From Calamus simplicifolius (Eukaryota; Streptophyta; Magnoliopsida; Arecales; Arecaceae): 64,000 nt of DNA. The stretch is taken from NCBI GenBank assembly GCA_900491605.1, contig UESW01004253.1:1-64000 (forward strand), given 5' to 3'. Every line of letters begins with the position of its first letter. The stretch's first letter is position 1. Shown here one piece after another: positions 1 to 12,017 of this stretch. Both the position numbers and the translations under genes were made by a program. The notes below the pieces were generated by a model that was given only the letters and a program-made list of their open reading frames with translations, did not search any database and was not told the DNA's origin.

Positions 1-19
1 ATCGCCTTTATAAGAGGGG

Positions 20-1036
20 TGATGCGTGTCATAGCACAACGATTTAAACACCTTAATTTCACTATTAGATAGCGAGAGTAAGGGATCGATTCCACAGGGA
101 CTTTAGCGATTATCTTGAAATAAATTTATAAATTTAATTAAATAATTAGTAGTGCAAAATAATAAGATATGGTCTATCTTATAAGAGCACGGTCGTACCC
201 GTAGATCACGGCCCGTCTTTTAAAATTATTTTCACTTAAATATAATTTAATAACAATTAACATGAATAAAAATTTTATTTCATATAAAGTAAAGAGTTAT
301 GACATTAAGAAAGCAACAGATTATAATAAATTCCTAAACCAAAGGCCCTCTTCTGCATATCCTCGAAGCAGAGCATCCAAGAACTCCACCTACAGATGAA
401 CAGATGAACGGGGCCTCCCACGGAACTGGAACAAGGTCTTCAAACGGCTGGAACAGAGCTTCAAACGGCTGGAACAGAACCGGACTCCAAACCACGGCAC
501 GAGCAGATAACTCCAACCACGGATGAACACCGCCCCAAACTCTCCCCGATTGCTCTCCCTCCTCTGCTATTTATAGAATTCCGCGGCCTTGACGCGACGC
601 GAGAGAATCTGTTTCAAAACAGAGAACGCAGCGGAAGAAAAAAAAGAAATCTAGATAAATAATCAATAAAATTCAAATTCCTTCTAAAGGAATTTAATTC
701 TCTCAATTTGATAACTTCCAATCTAATCTATTCCTTAATTGGTGGAGGAAACTGTTAGAATTGAATGGAGAAGAATCGGGCTGAGAAACGATGAAGTCGG
801 CACTTGGTTTGCCGACTTTGCTTTAAAATCCGTGCTAAATCCTTATAAAATCAATTTCGAGCTCATCTTAAATCCGATTTGAGTGCCGTTTGCGTCATTA
901 AATCCCTAAAATCGAGCTCTTTAAGTTGATAAGATTTTATCTAAAATATTATATAAAATATTAAAATATTAAATAATAATAGGTACGTTAAATTATTAAT
1001 TAATAGGTTTAATGATAATTATTTATGCGTTTATCA
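20..1036 (-). repeat. Left LTR (3' LTR of the minus-strand Athila element)
   Basis: Direct repeat of 8069-9172 with scattered substitutions and small indels; it is about 90 bp shorter. Ends TG...CA. It holds a short internal duplication of the phrase CTTCAAACGGCTGGAACAG around 437-480. The small reading frame at 334-516 crosses this duplication and is not a gene. Confidence 0.92.
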
Positions 1037-2142
1037 CTCCCCCCAACTTGAATCTTACTCGTCCTCGAGCAAATAAGAAATTTAGAAATATGTACCAAGC
1101 TATCCAAGAATTGATAGTTATCTTATAGTTTTTTTTTTTTTTTTTTTTAGATCATAAGGGAGGTACTTCATTGGATTATTAAGTTTTTTTTTAGTGATAA
1201 AGTGTAGTCCATAAGAATTTATAGAAGTCTTTCTTCACCAACTTTCCACTTCTCTGATTAAGTCTTCTAACTTAATTTGGGTTGGGTGTAATGTCTTTTG
1301 TACTTTGGTTCTTTATTTATTTATTTATATGTAAAGTCAGTGCAATGTCCTAACCCCTTGCTTTCTAATTAACCCTTGTAGCGAGCTTTAGGCCAATGGC
1401 TCCCAAACCAATTGGTTTTAGGGCATTAGGTGTAAAACACCCCTCGGACTTACTTACTCGAGTTAAAAAGGCTTTAGGTAGGACTGACTCTATTTAGGTT
1501 CTTTTACATTCCCACCTTTTTACGCGAACAACATCACTTTCTTAGGTGACGGGGCCCGGTTACTCAGTGAAAAATGCTAAGAACCTAATCTATTAACTTT
1601 AAGAGAGATTTTTTTTTTTTTTTTTTTTTTTTTTTGAATAACATTTTCACCCATACCCTTATTAAGTAGATTGTACTATTAAGATCAGTGGTCAGGAGGG
1701 TCTGAAATTATTCTAAAAATTATTCTGGGCTAAACCCTACCTTTTATTAGGTTTTCTTAATAATTTATTCCTCAGTATTTCAAAAAAAAAATAATCTAAC
1801 CATTAAATTCATTAATAGACTGCTTGATTAACTTCAAATCGAAGACACATCTGATTATAGTTTTACTCGAGGATTTATTTATTCTTTTTCCTCCCCCCAA
1901 CTTAATTTCCATTGTCCCTAATGGAAGAAAAATTAATTAATTCAAGGAAAGATACTACCTGGTAGAGTATTTGAAGGTTGGAAGTTTCATTGTTGCCATC
2001 TTCTTTCAATCTGCTTCTGTTGCTCTTCTCTGGTCATACTAAAAGAACACACTAAAAGAACAGAAAGTTAAAAATAACTAATAAACTGGGTTGCCTCCCA
2101 AGAGCGCTAAGTTTAAAGTCTTCAGCCAGACTGTGCTACTTA
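1037..2142 (-). other. Athila 3' non-coding region and polypurine tract
   Basis: No gene seen. On the minus strand the stretch 1037-1050 reads CAAGTTGGGGGGAG, the expected polypurine tract next to the 3' LTR. Long T runs occur at about 1129-1148 and 1611-1635. Some Athila elements carry an envelope-like frame in this position; none is visible here. Confidence 0.7.
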
Positions 2143-3545
2143 TTATGATAATGTTGGGTTCACAAGATCAATTGATTCAACAACTTCTCCATCATTAATT
2201 TCTTCTATATATGGTTTCAAACGTTGGCCATTTACTTTGAATGTATTTCCTTGCTTGGGGTCTTTAAGCTCTACAGCTCCATGGGAAATACTTGAGTTAC
2301 TATAAAAGGTCCATTCCATCGTGAACGAAGTTTTCCAGGGAAAAGGTGTAATCTTGAATTGTAAAGCCATACTTTTTGATTTGGTTCAAAAATTTTTCTA
2401 CTAATAAATTTGTCATGATATGCTTTGGTTCGTTCTTTATAAATTTTTGAGCTCTCATATGCCTCATTTCGTAGCTCTTCTAACTCATTCAATTGGAGTT
2501 TTCTATTGACACCTGCATTTTTCATATCATAATTAAATTGCTTGATAGCCCAAAATGCACGGTGTTCTAATTCTACAGGTAAATGACAGGCTTTTCCAAA
2601 TACGAGCCTGTAAGGAGACATTCCTATGGGAGTTTTAAATGCAGTACGATAAGCCCATAATGCATCATCCAAACGTTCTGACCAATCTTTCCTATCAGGT
2701 CTCACCGTTTTCTCAAGGATATTTTTAATTTCTCTATTTGATATTTCAACTTGGCCACTAGTTTGGGGATGATAAGGTGTAGCTACCTTATGAGTAATTC
2801 CATATTTGTTCATTAATCCTTCAAAGTGTCTATTCGTGAAATGTGTACCCCCATCACTAATTATAGCCCTTGGGCATCCAAAACGACTAAGGATATTATG
2901 CTGAATAAACTTGATTACAACTTTATGATCATTGGTTCGAGTTGCCATGGCTTCAATCCATTTTGACACATAATCAACTGCCACTAGAATGTATTCAAAT
3001 CCAAAAGAGGAAGGAAATGGGCCCATAAAATCAATACCCCATACATCAAAAATTTCTACAACCAAGATAGGGTTTAGGGGCATCATGTCTTTTCGAGATA
3101 TATTTCCTGTTTGTTGACATTGGAGACAATTACGGCTAAATTCATGTGCATCTTTAAAAAGAGTTGGCCAATAAAACCCACTTTGCAGTACCTTTGCTGC
3201 AGTTTTCTTTCCACTAAAATGTCCTCCACAGGCAAGAGAATGACAGAAGTTAAGTATACTTTTGAATTCACTTTCGGGAACACATCGCCTAATCACCTGA
3301 TCTGAACAGTACTTAAATAATTCAGGGTCTTCCCAAAAGTAATATTTGATTTGTGAGAAAAATCTATCTTTTTCTTGTTTTGTCCAGTGGGAAGGTACTT
3401 TTCCTGTTGCCAAATAATTCACAATGTGGGCAAACCAGGGAAGACTGCTATGGGAAATTGAAAATAATTGCTCATCAGGGAACTTATCTCTGATTATTTC
3501 TTTATTGTATTCCACTGAGATCCTAGAGATATGATCTGCTACCAT
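2143..3545 (-). pseudogene. Athila pol: integrase
   Basis: Integrase inserts the element's cDNA into the host chromosome. A 424-residue frame (2271-3545) holds an N-terminal zinc-binding region ending in CLQC, then a catalytic core with all three acidic residues: Asp in WGIDFMGPFP, Asp in IISDGGTHF, and Glu in GQVEISNREI. A C-terminal domain follows (VWLYNSRLHLFPGKLRSRW). The tail continues in another frame at 2143-2370, so there is a frameshift near 2300. Upstream it overlaps the RNase H segment in a different frame. The catalytic triad is intact although the polyprotein is broken. No chromodomain is seen, as expected for Athila. Confidence 0.88.
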
Positions 3546-3985
3546 ATTTTCAGAACCTTCTTATCTAAGATTTCTAGATCAAATTCTTGTAGTAGGAGGA
3601 TCCATCTAATTAGTCTGGGTTTTGTATCCTTTTTTGATATAAGATGCCTCAACGCTGCATGATCTGAATAAACTAAAACTTTAGACCCTAACAGATATGA
3701 TCTAAACTTTTCTAGGGCAAACACAACTGCTAGTAATTCTTTTTCAGTGGTAGTATAGTTCATTTGTGCATCTGAAAGAGTTTTGCTAGCATAATAAATT
3801 ACATGGGGTTCTCGATTGAGTTTCTGTCCTAGAACTGCCCTACAGCATAATCAGAAGCATCACACATGATTTCAAAAGGTATGGTCCAATCTGGGGGCTT
3901 GATAATGGGTGCAGTGGTCAAAGCAGTTCGAAGATGTTATAGGCTGTTAGACAATCTTTATCAAAATTAAAAGAACTATCCTTGG
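3539..3985 (-). pseudogene. Athila pol: RNase H, degraded
   Basis: The frame at 3539-3763 contains NYTTTEKELLAVVFALEKFRSYL and then VYSDHAALRHLISKK, the second half of a Ty3-type RNase H with the Glu and Asp catalytic positions. The first half (3764-3985) is spread over other frames, so at least one indel separates it from RT. The normal role is to degrade the RNA strand during reverse transcription. Confidence 0.8.
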
Positions 3986-4663
3986 TCAACAAATTACACA
4001 ATGGTCGAGAAATTTTACTGAAATCTTTGATGAAACGTCTATAAAAACCAGCATGACCAAGGAAAGATCGTACTTGTTTAACTGAGGTTGGGGGTGTAGA
4101 TTTGAGATCAATTCAACCTTGGCTTTATCAACCTCAATACCTCTCTCTGAAACAATGTGTCCAAGCACAATTCCCTCACGAACCATAAAATGGCTCTTCT
4201 CCCAACTTAGGACTAAATTCATTTCCATACATCGTTTCAGTACCTTAGTCAAGTTCTCGAGGCAGCTATCAAATGATGCACCAAAGACTGAAAAATCATC
4301 CATAAATACTTCCAAAAATTGACCAATCATATCAGAAAATATGGCCATCATACATCGTTGAAACGTGGCTGGTGCATTACAAAGACCAAACGGCATACGT
4401 CTAAAGGCAAATGTTCCAAAGGGACAAGTGAAGGTGGTCTTTTCTTGATCTGCAGGAAATACTGGGACTTGATTGTATCCTGAATATCCATCTAAGAAAC
4501 AAAAGAAACTTTGTCCCGCTAGCCGTTCTAGAATTTGATCGATAAAAGGCAAAGGAAAGTGGTCTTTCCTAGTCACGGCATTCAACTTTCGATAATCTAT
4601 ACACACTCTCCAACTAGTTGATGTGCGAGTAGGAATTGATTCGCCCTTTTCATTTTTAATCAC
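3986..4663 (-). pseudogene. Athila pol: reverse transcriptase
   Basis: Typical Ty3/gypsy RT blocks in order: WRVCIDYRKLNAVTRKDHFPLPF, FCFLDGYSGYNQV, TTFTCPFGTFAFRRMPFGL, NAPATFQRCM, and the catalytic box FMDDF (codons for FMDD at 4295-4306). The wording of these blocks matches Athila RTs. The frame is separated from the upstream protease/RT-start frame by an indel at about 4660-4680, beside a T run, and the far end runs out of frame near 4080. The catalytic residues survive but no continuous pol can be made. Confidence 0.9.
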
Positions 4664-5586
4664 GGTAATACCGATTTTTTAGGTACTACTTGGATTGGAC
4701 TGACCCATTGGCTATCTGAAATTGGATAAATAATACCAGCATCAAGCCATTTTACTACTTCCTTCTTAACAACATCCCTCATGTTTGGATTTAGCCTTCG
4801 TTGCATGTCTCTATGTGGTTTGGCTTCAATTTCACTATGAATGTGGTGCATGCAAACGGAAGGGTCAATTCCCTTAATATCAGCTATTGTCCATCCAATC
4901 GCCTCTTTATGTTCTTTAAGTACATCTACCAATTTATCTTCTTGCTCAGAGGTTAGGGTAGATGCAATGATTACTGGAAGGGTATCATTGGGTCCAAGGA
5001 ATGAATATTTTAAGTTATCTGGAAGAGGTTTCAATTCTAGTTGGGGTGGTTCTTCCAAGGATGGTATTAAAGGACTTGGTTTAGTTGGAAGTGGTTCATA
5101 TTTTATAGTCCAAGGCGGGATGGTGTCGATCTTAGGTGGTTCTAATAACATGTTTATCTCTTTGGTATACTCATCAATATCAAAGTCATCTATTCCAAAA
5201 TGTGTAAGACATGTTTGTAAAGGATCCGAATCAATCAAACTTTGGAATTTCTTATCTACTACTTCCTCTATCATATTTACTTCATTTAAATCATACACAG
5301 GTGGTCCTTGGGAAGCATTAAAAATATTTAATCTCATCTTCTTGTTTCCAAAAGATACATCCATCACACCTGTTCTACAATTTATGCATGCATTAGCAGT
5401 AGCTAGAAAAGGTCTTCCAAGGATGATGGGAATTTGGTTAGGATTACTACTAGATTCCATATCCAACACAAGGAAGTCGACAGGAAAATAGAATTCATCC
5501 ACCTTTACTAATACATCTTCCAATATTCCACGAGGTTCTTTGACTGATCTATCTGCCAATTGTAGTGTTACTGTCGTGGGTTTCAA
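4660..5586 (-). pseudogene. Athila pol: protease C-terminal part, linker and start of RT
   Basis: A 308-residue frame. It begins with the later part of an aspartic protease domain (ADRSVKEPRGILEDVLV, then IPIILGRPFLATANA). An acidic, proline-rich linker follows, then the entry to RT (LNPNMRDVVKKEVVKWLDAG, WVSPIQVVPKK). The frame ends at an indel just before the RT block. Between 5586 and 5606 another short break separates it from the first half of the protease. Confidence 0.82.
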
Positions 5587-5605
5587 CTCTCCAAATCCGA
5601 ATAAT

Positions 5606-7015
5606 TCATACTGAACTTGGGAGAAGGTTTACACTCGCACCCAAATCTAATAATGCTTTCTTGATTGTGAAGTTTCCTATGACACATGATATAATCGGGG
5701 TACCAGGATCTTTTAGTTTGGGTGGGGTTATTTGCTGAACAACTGAGCTAACTTGCTCAGTCAAATGTATCTTTTTTGGTATTTGTATCTTGGCTTTCCG
5801 TTTTTGTGTGCATAGATCCTTCAAAAATTTGGCATAAGCTGGAACTTGCTTGATAGCATCGAGAAGAGGTAAGTTTATTTGGACTTGCTTAAATAACTCA
5901 AGCATCTCATTCATTTTTATATTCTTCTTATCTGAAGGCAAAGGAGATTCTAAAGCACTAGGGAATGGGGCTTTAGGTATGATTGCTTGATCATTGAATT
6001 CCTTTTCTTTTTCATTTCTTCTCTCTTCTGGTTTAGCCACTTCTAATTTCTGGGTTGGTTCAGGTGGGTTCAATGTTTTTCCACTTCTGAGAGTCATGAC
6101 TGATTTAGCATGTTCTGGGAATTTGTCAGGACTATTGGAACTCTCAGCCATGAATTGTCCTTTCGGGTTATCGATAGGCTGACTAGGTAACTTACCCTCC
6201 TCCCTTCTACTGAATGCTGTGGCTAATTGACCTATCTGAGTTTCTAGTTTTGCAATAGATTGTGTGTGGGAGTGAAGGATTTGAGTATTCATTTCTAGCC
6301 CTTTCAATGCTTGTAACACTTTGTCTTCAAAAGTAGGCTGATTATTCGGTGGAGGTTGTGGGATGTTTGGATATTGTGAATATGGCATGTTTCTAAAATT
6401 GGTTTCTTGGTAATTAGGTCTGATCGATGAATTGACTACAGGTTGAGGTTTCCAAGAAAAATTTGGATGATTTCGCCAGCCAGGATTGTAAGTATTTGAA
6501 AATGGATCATTTCCTGTTCTAGGAGCTAATCGGGTTTGGGCTTGGTGGGCTTGCTCTTGAACAAGTTCAGGAAATTGGTATGCAGCTGGACATTCACCTA
6601 TAGAATGGGTTGGACTCGAACAAATTATGCAGACCTCATGTAATTGAGTAGATGGGGAAGAGATGTTTCCAACTTGTAGAATCCGATCAAGTTTATGGGA
6701 TAATTCATCTACCTTAGTATAGATATCTGTAGAATGACCTATTTCATATATTCCACCTCTTTTAGGTTCTACGGGAGGGTCTCGACGAGCAACTGACATA
6801 TGATGTAATGAATTCTCACTCAATGTCTCAAAGAGTTGCCAAGCCTCATGTTCATTTTTTAACATAAATGTCCCACCACATGAAGCATCAACCATTTGCC
6901 TATGCTTTTCTGATAATCCATCATAAAAGCACTGAACCAGTTGCCATTTGGGTATAGCATGATGTGGACATTTTCTAATTAGTTCTTTGAATCTCTCCCA
7001 TGTCTCATGGAACAT
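5606..7015 (-). pseudogene. Athila gag C-terminal part with zinc knuckle and protease active site
   Basis: A 469-residue frame. Residues about 1-60 are the end of the gag domain (FHETWERFKELIRKCPHH). A zinc knuckle of form C-x2-C-x4-H-x4-C follows at about residues 129-142 (CIICSSPTHSIGEC). Next come a proline- and glutamine-rich region and a coiled-coil-like segment. The frame ends with the protease active-site segment ALLDLGASVNLLP, where DLGAS takes the place of the usual D(S/T)G, as is common in Athila proteins. The N-terminal part of gag is in a different frame. Confidence 0.85.
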
Positions 7016-7071
7016 TTCTCCATCTGTCTGGGAAAAACTTGTGATAGCTTTTCTAATTTGATTCGTTTTTC

Positions 7072-7536
7072 CTATAGAAAATATTTCTTAAGAAATTCTC
7101 TCTGAAGATGATCCCAAGTTGAAATTATAACAGTGTCTAATGAATTTAACCAATACTTGGCTTTATCTTTTAGGGAAAAAGGGAATAACTTAAGCCTAAG
7201 TGCATCATCAGAGAAATTTTGAATTTTGACAGTTGAGCAAATTTCTAAGAATTCATCTAAGTGTTTGTAGGGATCCTCATTTGTAAGTCCATAGAAAGAT
7301 GGTAACATTTGGATTACACTTGACTTAATTTCATATTGGGCAGCCTCTACTGGAGGCACTTGAATGCAGGGAGAGTAGGTATACCTTGAAGGAGTGAAAT
7401 ACTCTTTCAACTGTCGTGGTTGATTATTTTCGTTATTAGGATCCATAATTCTGAGTCTGTTTGCTCTAATAGTTCTTTCTATCTCAGGATCTAAGGGTAT
7501 AAGGTGGGCTGCAACGATCGGCGACCAAGCATACAC
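7072..7536 (-). pseudogene. Athila gag N-terminal part
   Basis: A 154-residue frame with the conserved retrotransposon gag core: EDPYKHLDEFLEICSTVKI, then LRLKLFPFSLKDKAKYWLNSL and WDHLQREFLKKYF. Gag forms the virus-like particle in which reverse transcription takes place. It is cut from the rest of gag by an indel between about 7016 and 7071. Translation probably began near 7450, where the sequence MDPNNENNQPRQLKEYF resembles a normal gag start; the residues before it extend the frame. Confidence 0.8.
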
Positions 7537-8068
7537 CCTACCAATGACTCTAAAGCAAATAGTTTTATTTATTTATTTATTTATTTATTTTTGTAATTAA
7601 GTTTCTAATTTCCTAATAAATTATGAGATGTCAATGAAAAAATTTTGAGTTTTGCAGAAAATAAATTCACCTAAGTCAATCTATAATATAGAAAATAAAT
7701 AATTATTTTGTTTATATATTTTATTTTTATTTTTATAATTTTTTTTTTCCTTAAATTAATATTTTATGGAAGATGTCTTAGGGTTTTATTTTAGGTTTTT
7801 TTAGGTAAGTTAATTAAAAGAAAATTTGATTAGGTTAAAATTGGATTTGTGGCAAAAAGGAAAGTAATAATTTTTTATTTTTTTATGTTAAAAAGAAAAT
7901 ATGCAATTCTAACAATTAAGGAAATAAAATAAAGCAGCAATAACTATTCAAAAATTAAGAGAAAATTAATCTAATTTTTTTTATTTTTATTATTTTTATT
8001 TTTTATTTTTATAATTTTTATTTTTTTTAAATAACACACTTAAGTCCCCGGCAACGGCGCCAAAAATC
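7537..8068 (-). other. Athila 5' leader and primer-binding site
   Basis: AT-rich leader between the 5' LTR and gag, with many T and A runs. The minus strand of 8045-8062 reads TGGCGCCGTTGCCGGGGA, complementary to the 3' end of tRNA-Asp (established for Athila/Tat elements). No gene seen. Confidence 0.85.
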
Positions 8069-9172
8069 TGATGCGTGTCGTAGCGCAACGATTTAAACAC
8101 CTTAATTTCACTACTAGAATAGCGAGAGTAAGGGATCGATTCCACAGGACTTTAGCGATTATCTTGAAATAAACTTATAAATTTAATTAATTAAATAATT
8201 AGTAGTGCAAAATAATTAAGATATGGTTTATCTTATAAGAGCACAGTCTGTACCCATAGATCACGGCCCATCCCTTTAAAGAATAGATCAGTCTAAAATT
8301 ATTTCCACTTAAATATAATTTAATAACAATTAATCATGAATAAAAATTTTATTTCATATAAAGTAAAGAGTTATGATATTAAGAAAGCAATAGATTATAA
8401 TAAATTCCTAAACCAAACCGGGCCCTCTTCTGCATATGCCTCGAAGCAGAGCATCCAAGAACTCCACATCTACGGATGAACAGATGAACGGGCCTCCCAC
8501 GGAACTCCTGGAATAGGGGTCTTCAAACGGCTGGAACAGCTCTTCAAACGGCTGGAACAGAGCACCTAGGACTCCAAACCACGGCACGAGCAGATAACTC
8601 CTCCAATCCACGGATGAACACTGCCCCAAAAACTCTTCCTCGATTGCTCTCCCTCCTCTGCTATTTATAGAATTCCATATACGGCCTTGACGTGGAGAGG
8701 ACGTGGAGAAGAATCTGTTTCAAAACAGAGACAACGCAGCGGAAGCAACGAAAATAACAAAAGAAATCTAGATAAATAATTAATAAAATTTAAATTTCTT
8801 CTAAAGGAATTTAATTCTCTCAATTTGATATCTTCCAATCTAATCTATTTCTTAATTGGTGGAGAAAACTGTTAGAATTTGAATAGAGAAGAATCGGCGG
8901 AAACAGGGAGCTGGGCTAAGATAACGATGAAGTCTGCAACGTATTTGCCGTTTTTGCTTTGAAAGCTGTGCTAAATTCTTATAAAATCAATTTCGAGCTC
9001 ATCTTAAATCCGATTTGAGTGTCGTTTGAGTCGTTAAATCCCTAAAATCGAGCTCTTTAAGTTGATAAGATTTTATCTAAAATATTATATAAAATATTAA
9101 AATAATAAATAATAATAGGTACGTTAAATTATTAATTAATAGGTTTAATGATAATTATTTATGCATTTATCA
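8069..9172 (-). repeat. Right LTR (5' LTR of the minus-strand Athila element)
   Basis: About 1.1-kb direct repeat of 20-1036, TG...CA ends. It differs from the left LTR by many substitutions and short indels, consistent with an old insertion. The small frame at 8408-8629 repeats the left-LTR frame and is not a gene. Confidence 0.92.
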
Positions 9173-10035
9173 CGGGGTAGAATGTGATGCCCCTTTCATT
9201 AGTCTCACATCGAGAAATTAGGAGTTGATTGTATGGTTTATAAACGATTAAGGAAGATGAAAGTACCAATTGAATTTCTTTTGGGCTGTGATGGCCCAAG
9301 TTGGTGTGGACCTAATCCGTCTTGCTTTCTTGGTATGAAACAAATTTGTGGGCATTGCGGGCTTAGGGCCCGGGTCGTTATAATAAAAAACATTGTGAGA
9401 TTTAAATGAGCTCACACTCAATAAGTAAGCCTACTATAATATAATATATTCATTTCAAGATATTATCAAATCAGATTTTTATGTAAAATATATATATATA
9501 TATAGTTTTCAATTTTAAATATATTTTGCTATGTTATCAGAATATGCGTATTATCTGCTCAAAGTAATTTTGGAATGATAAAGTGTCCCCTAAATTCTAC
9601 CCAGTCTAATTTTGGGCCTAACTTTGGGCTTAATTATTTCCAAGATTACTAGTCCAAATTGAAAATAAATTTTTTTTTCAGAAACTAGAATCAAAACTAA
9701 TCCAAGCTATAATCTCTTTTCTTCATTCTCAACTCAATATAGGGTCCAAAATTTCGCTCAAAAGGGGCTCAGTGGGCTGGCCCAACACAGCCCAAAACTC
9801 AAAACAAGGCTTCTTTAATCCTTTGTAATTTCGGATCTTCTTTCTTCCCATTCCCTACCCGAACCAGGAGCGTTCATGCCGGTGGTTGAGGTCGCCGCTG
9901 GCCTCTCCCCTCGGTCGCCATCGCGGCCTCCTCCTCTCTCCATTTTTCTCTCTCTTTCTTTCCCTTTCTCCTCTCTTTCTTCTATGGCTACGTACCTACT
10001 ATGCCGGTGAAGATCCGTTCAGATACCACTAAAGC
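9173..10035. other. Spacer with an LTR-like fragment
   Basis: No gene seen. The first 200 bases (a phrase around TCTCACATCGAGAAATTAGG at 9204, then GATGGCCCAAG and GGGCCCGGGTCGTTATAATA) resemble LTR U3/R sequence of a retroelement. With bases 1-19 they may be the two halves of an older repeat split by the Athila element. 9480-9505 is a TA run. 9860-10000 is C/T-rich. Confidence 0.4.
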
Positions 10036-10142
10036 TGTCACACCCCAAATATAATATTGGATCCAAGGTAACAACCCATCTTGTATGTTTGGCATGCAAT
10101 GGATTATCATTTTAAATTTAATATTGGGTTTAGGGCGTGACA
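10036..10142. mobile_element. Short terminal-inverted-repeat element (MITE-like)
   Basis: A 107-bp unit beginning TGTCACACCCCAAAT and ending TTTAGGGCGTGACA, which read inward as imperfect inverted repeats. The interior also pairs (AATATTGG near the left, AATATTGGG near the right). No clear target duplication was found, so assignment as a MITE is tentative. Confidence 0.45.
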
Positions 10143-10744
10143 CCTTCTCTCGACGTCCGGCACGTGCATTGCCTTGCGGCACCCTGCCACGACCACGTTG
10201 CGCTTAGACGTACGATAGAAGACCAAAGACATGTAGGACTCAGGGACGAGGACGGAGATGTGGCCCCATGAGGTCGGCGCCAGCCACCTGGACCAGGTCC
10301 TTGGTCAACACGGCACCGATCGACGTTGCCATCCGCTTCCTCTCCATCTAGATGGTAGCTATCATTGTAAACCTCCTCGTCGACCTCGTGGTGGGAGCAG
10401 AGACCAGCTCCATCTTGGCAGCGCCCAGTTGGGTGGGGTCGCTGGTGACGAGCGCCGCAGCGTTAACTCCCAATCTGATAGATGAGCTGGGCTGGTTCTC
10501 TCTGTAACGAGTATGAGAGCTAGCGTAGCCAAGGAACATGGAGCTGGCGCTGCAATAACGGATGCCAACGAGGCTTAACATCTTGATGAAAGGGGGCAGC
10601 CTGAACCGGCGGACGATGAGGTAGGAGATCGAAGTAGGGGAGGGGGCGAACATATATACCATCGGCCGTGATGAGAGAGCTGTCGCCCTTCGGGACGTTT
10701 GTTCCAAATGGTGGTGACAGATGGCTAGGATGAATGGCATGTGG
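10143..10744. other. GC-rich stretch, unrecognised gene remnant
   Basis: Markedly more GC-rich than its surroundings, with overlapping open frames on the minus strand (10348-10773, 10520-10819) and a short plus frame (10258-10485). No frame matches a family I recognise and none has a convincing start or end. It may be a decayed exon or transduplicated host sequence. Confidence 0.3.
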
Positions 10745-10752
10745 GTGTGGGC

Positions 10753-12017
10753 TAAAGGTGGGCACTGATTCATGCCGGTTCATAGGCATGGCCCTGTATG
10801 AATCGGACCGTATCGGCACGAACCGTTAAATCATGTCGGGCTCAAAAAAAGAATTTTTTGAATCCAGCATGGCATGGCCCAAATGGGCCTGGGCTGACCC
10901 CTTGTGCCGGCCGCTAACCCGACGAAACTTGTCAAACTCTTTGTGTACGTTCCCAGCGGTGCCGTCTGCTAACCCGATGGAAATCACCGATCCGGAGGCC
11001 GCCTGCAAGGACCTGGTCGACTTCGAGTTCCGACTCGACGATCCAATCGCGATGCTCCCCGCTGATGAGCTCTTCTCTGACGGGAAGCTGGTGCCGCTAC
11101 AACCGGCACCGGCTGCTTCGAAGCCTCTATTGGAGTCCGCTACCAAGATCCGATCACCGGAGCAGCTGAAGTCACGGAGGAGGTTGGATATTGCCGCTGG
11201 ATTGGACCCCTACATCTTCTCCCCCAAGGCGCTGCAGTGCTCCAGTCAGTGGAGGGAGCTACTCGGCTTCAAGAAGGCACAAAACCCGAAGCCCAATCCT
11301 CAGAAGCCCACGGTGGCCACTTCCAAGAACACAAACTTGAATCTCTGAAGCATTACCTCCACCGGAACTCTAGATCGCCGCCTGTGGACTCATCCCTGAA
11401 CGTCCCGCTGCTTCGCAACTTGGACTCCGAGTCGGTCTCCATCTCCTCCCGGCTATCACTCTCCTCTTCTTCCTTCGGGCCCGATCACGACGACCCCCTA
11501 GGATCTCTCTTGACTCCGAGAAGCCGGTGGCCCAGATCCCGAGCTCGTTGAGCCGAAACTCGCCGTAGGTCCAGGTGACCAGGTCGAGGTTCATCGCCGC
11601 CATCGCGGTAGGCAATTCCCACCGACCGGCCAAGGTGGGCCCGATCTCGGTCCGGTGGGCAGTGGATCCGGCTGCGCCACCGCCACCGCCTCCGCCGCGG
11701 GGGTTGTTGATGGACAGCCCGTGGATGAATCCGGCGGGGAAGATCGTGTTCCAGGGCTTGGAGCGGAGCTTGAGCAGCCCTAGGAGCTTCCACGACGGGG
11801 AAGATCATGCTTGGTATGGCACGGCCGTGCTGACACAGTCTGAGGCGTGCCTCAGACCGTGCATGCCTCAGACCGTGCCAGCACAGCTGTGCCGTGCCTG
11901 GCCCAGCATGTTCCATGGCCCGAATCTGAAATTTTTTTTTTTTTTCGTGCCATGCTTGGTACGGCTTATTTATTACTGGGTCATACCAGGAACGACACAA
12001 CCCAATGCCCAACTCTA
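10753..12017. mobile_element. Non-autonomous hAT-type element carrying a host gene fragment
   Basis: Left end TAAAGGTGGGCAC, right end TGCCCAACTCTA; read inward they are imperfect inverted repeats (10 of the first 13 positions agree, within TARAGKTGGGCA). The 8 bases outside are GTGTGGGC (10745-10752) and GTGTAGGC (12018-12025), a 7/8 match as expected for a hAT target duplication. Sub-terminal zones on both sides share an A-run next to GAATC and GGCATGGC/GGCCATGG-type GC-rich palindromic text in inverted order. The middle is a broken copy of a plant gene. No transposase is present, so movement would need an enzyme supplied elsewhere. Confidence 0.65.
10977..11812 (+). pseudogene. Captured serine-rich plant protein gene fragment, possibly kinase-regulator-like
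   Basis: One protein can be followed through three frames. 10977-11300 reads MEITDPEAACKDLVDFEFRL and on through ADELFSDGKLVPLQ and DPYIFSPKAL to WRELLGFKKA. About 11340-11520 reads LKHYLHRNS and SESVSISSRLSLSSSSFG. About 11690-11800 reads PPPPPPRGLLMDSPW, then GKIVFQGLERSLSSPRSF. Two indels, near 11290-11340 and 11540-11600, break it. The combination of FEFRL, PADELFSDGKLVPL, a WRELLGLKK-like box and a serine-rich tail resembles a family of uncharacterised plant proteins annotated as membrane-associated kinase regulators; that name is from memory and uncertain. No intron is visible within it. It lies entirely inside the hAT-type element. Confidence 0.55.

Larger units (their letters stand above)
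20..9172 (-). mobile_element. Athila-type Ty3/gypsy LTR retrotransposon, both LTRs present
   Basis: Seen: two long direct repeats (20-1036 and 8069-9172) that start TGATGCG and end TTATCA on the plus strand. Between them gag, protease, RT, RNase H and integrase read on the minus strand. An 18-nt primer site TGGCGCCGTTGCCGGGGA lies beside the right LTR and a G-rich polypurine tract beside the left LTR. The flanks are AGGGG (15-19) and CGGGG (9173-9177), so the target duplication is 4 bp, or 5 bp with one mismatch. Known: this tRNA-Asp-type primer site and the RT sequence type are characteristic of the Athila lineage. The pol reading frame is broken several times, so the copy is not autonomous. 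The flanks on both sides look like parts of an older repeat into which it inserted. Confidence 0.93.

Noticed and set aside
1037..2142. Envelope-like gene of Athila
   Set aside because: No open frame or transmembrane pattern was seen between integrase and the 3' LTR.
10833..10976. N-terminal extension MSGSKKEFFESSMAWPKWAW of the captured gene
   Set aside because: This part lies in the element's sub-terminal region; the recognisable protein starts near MEITDPEAAC at 10977.
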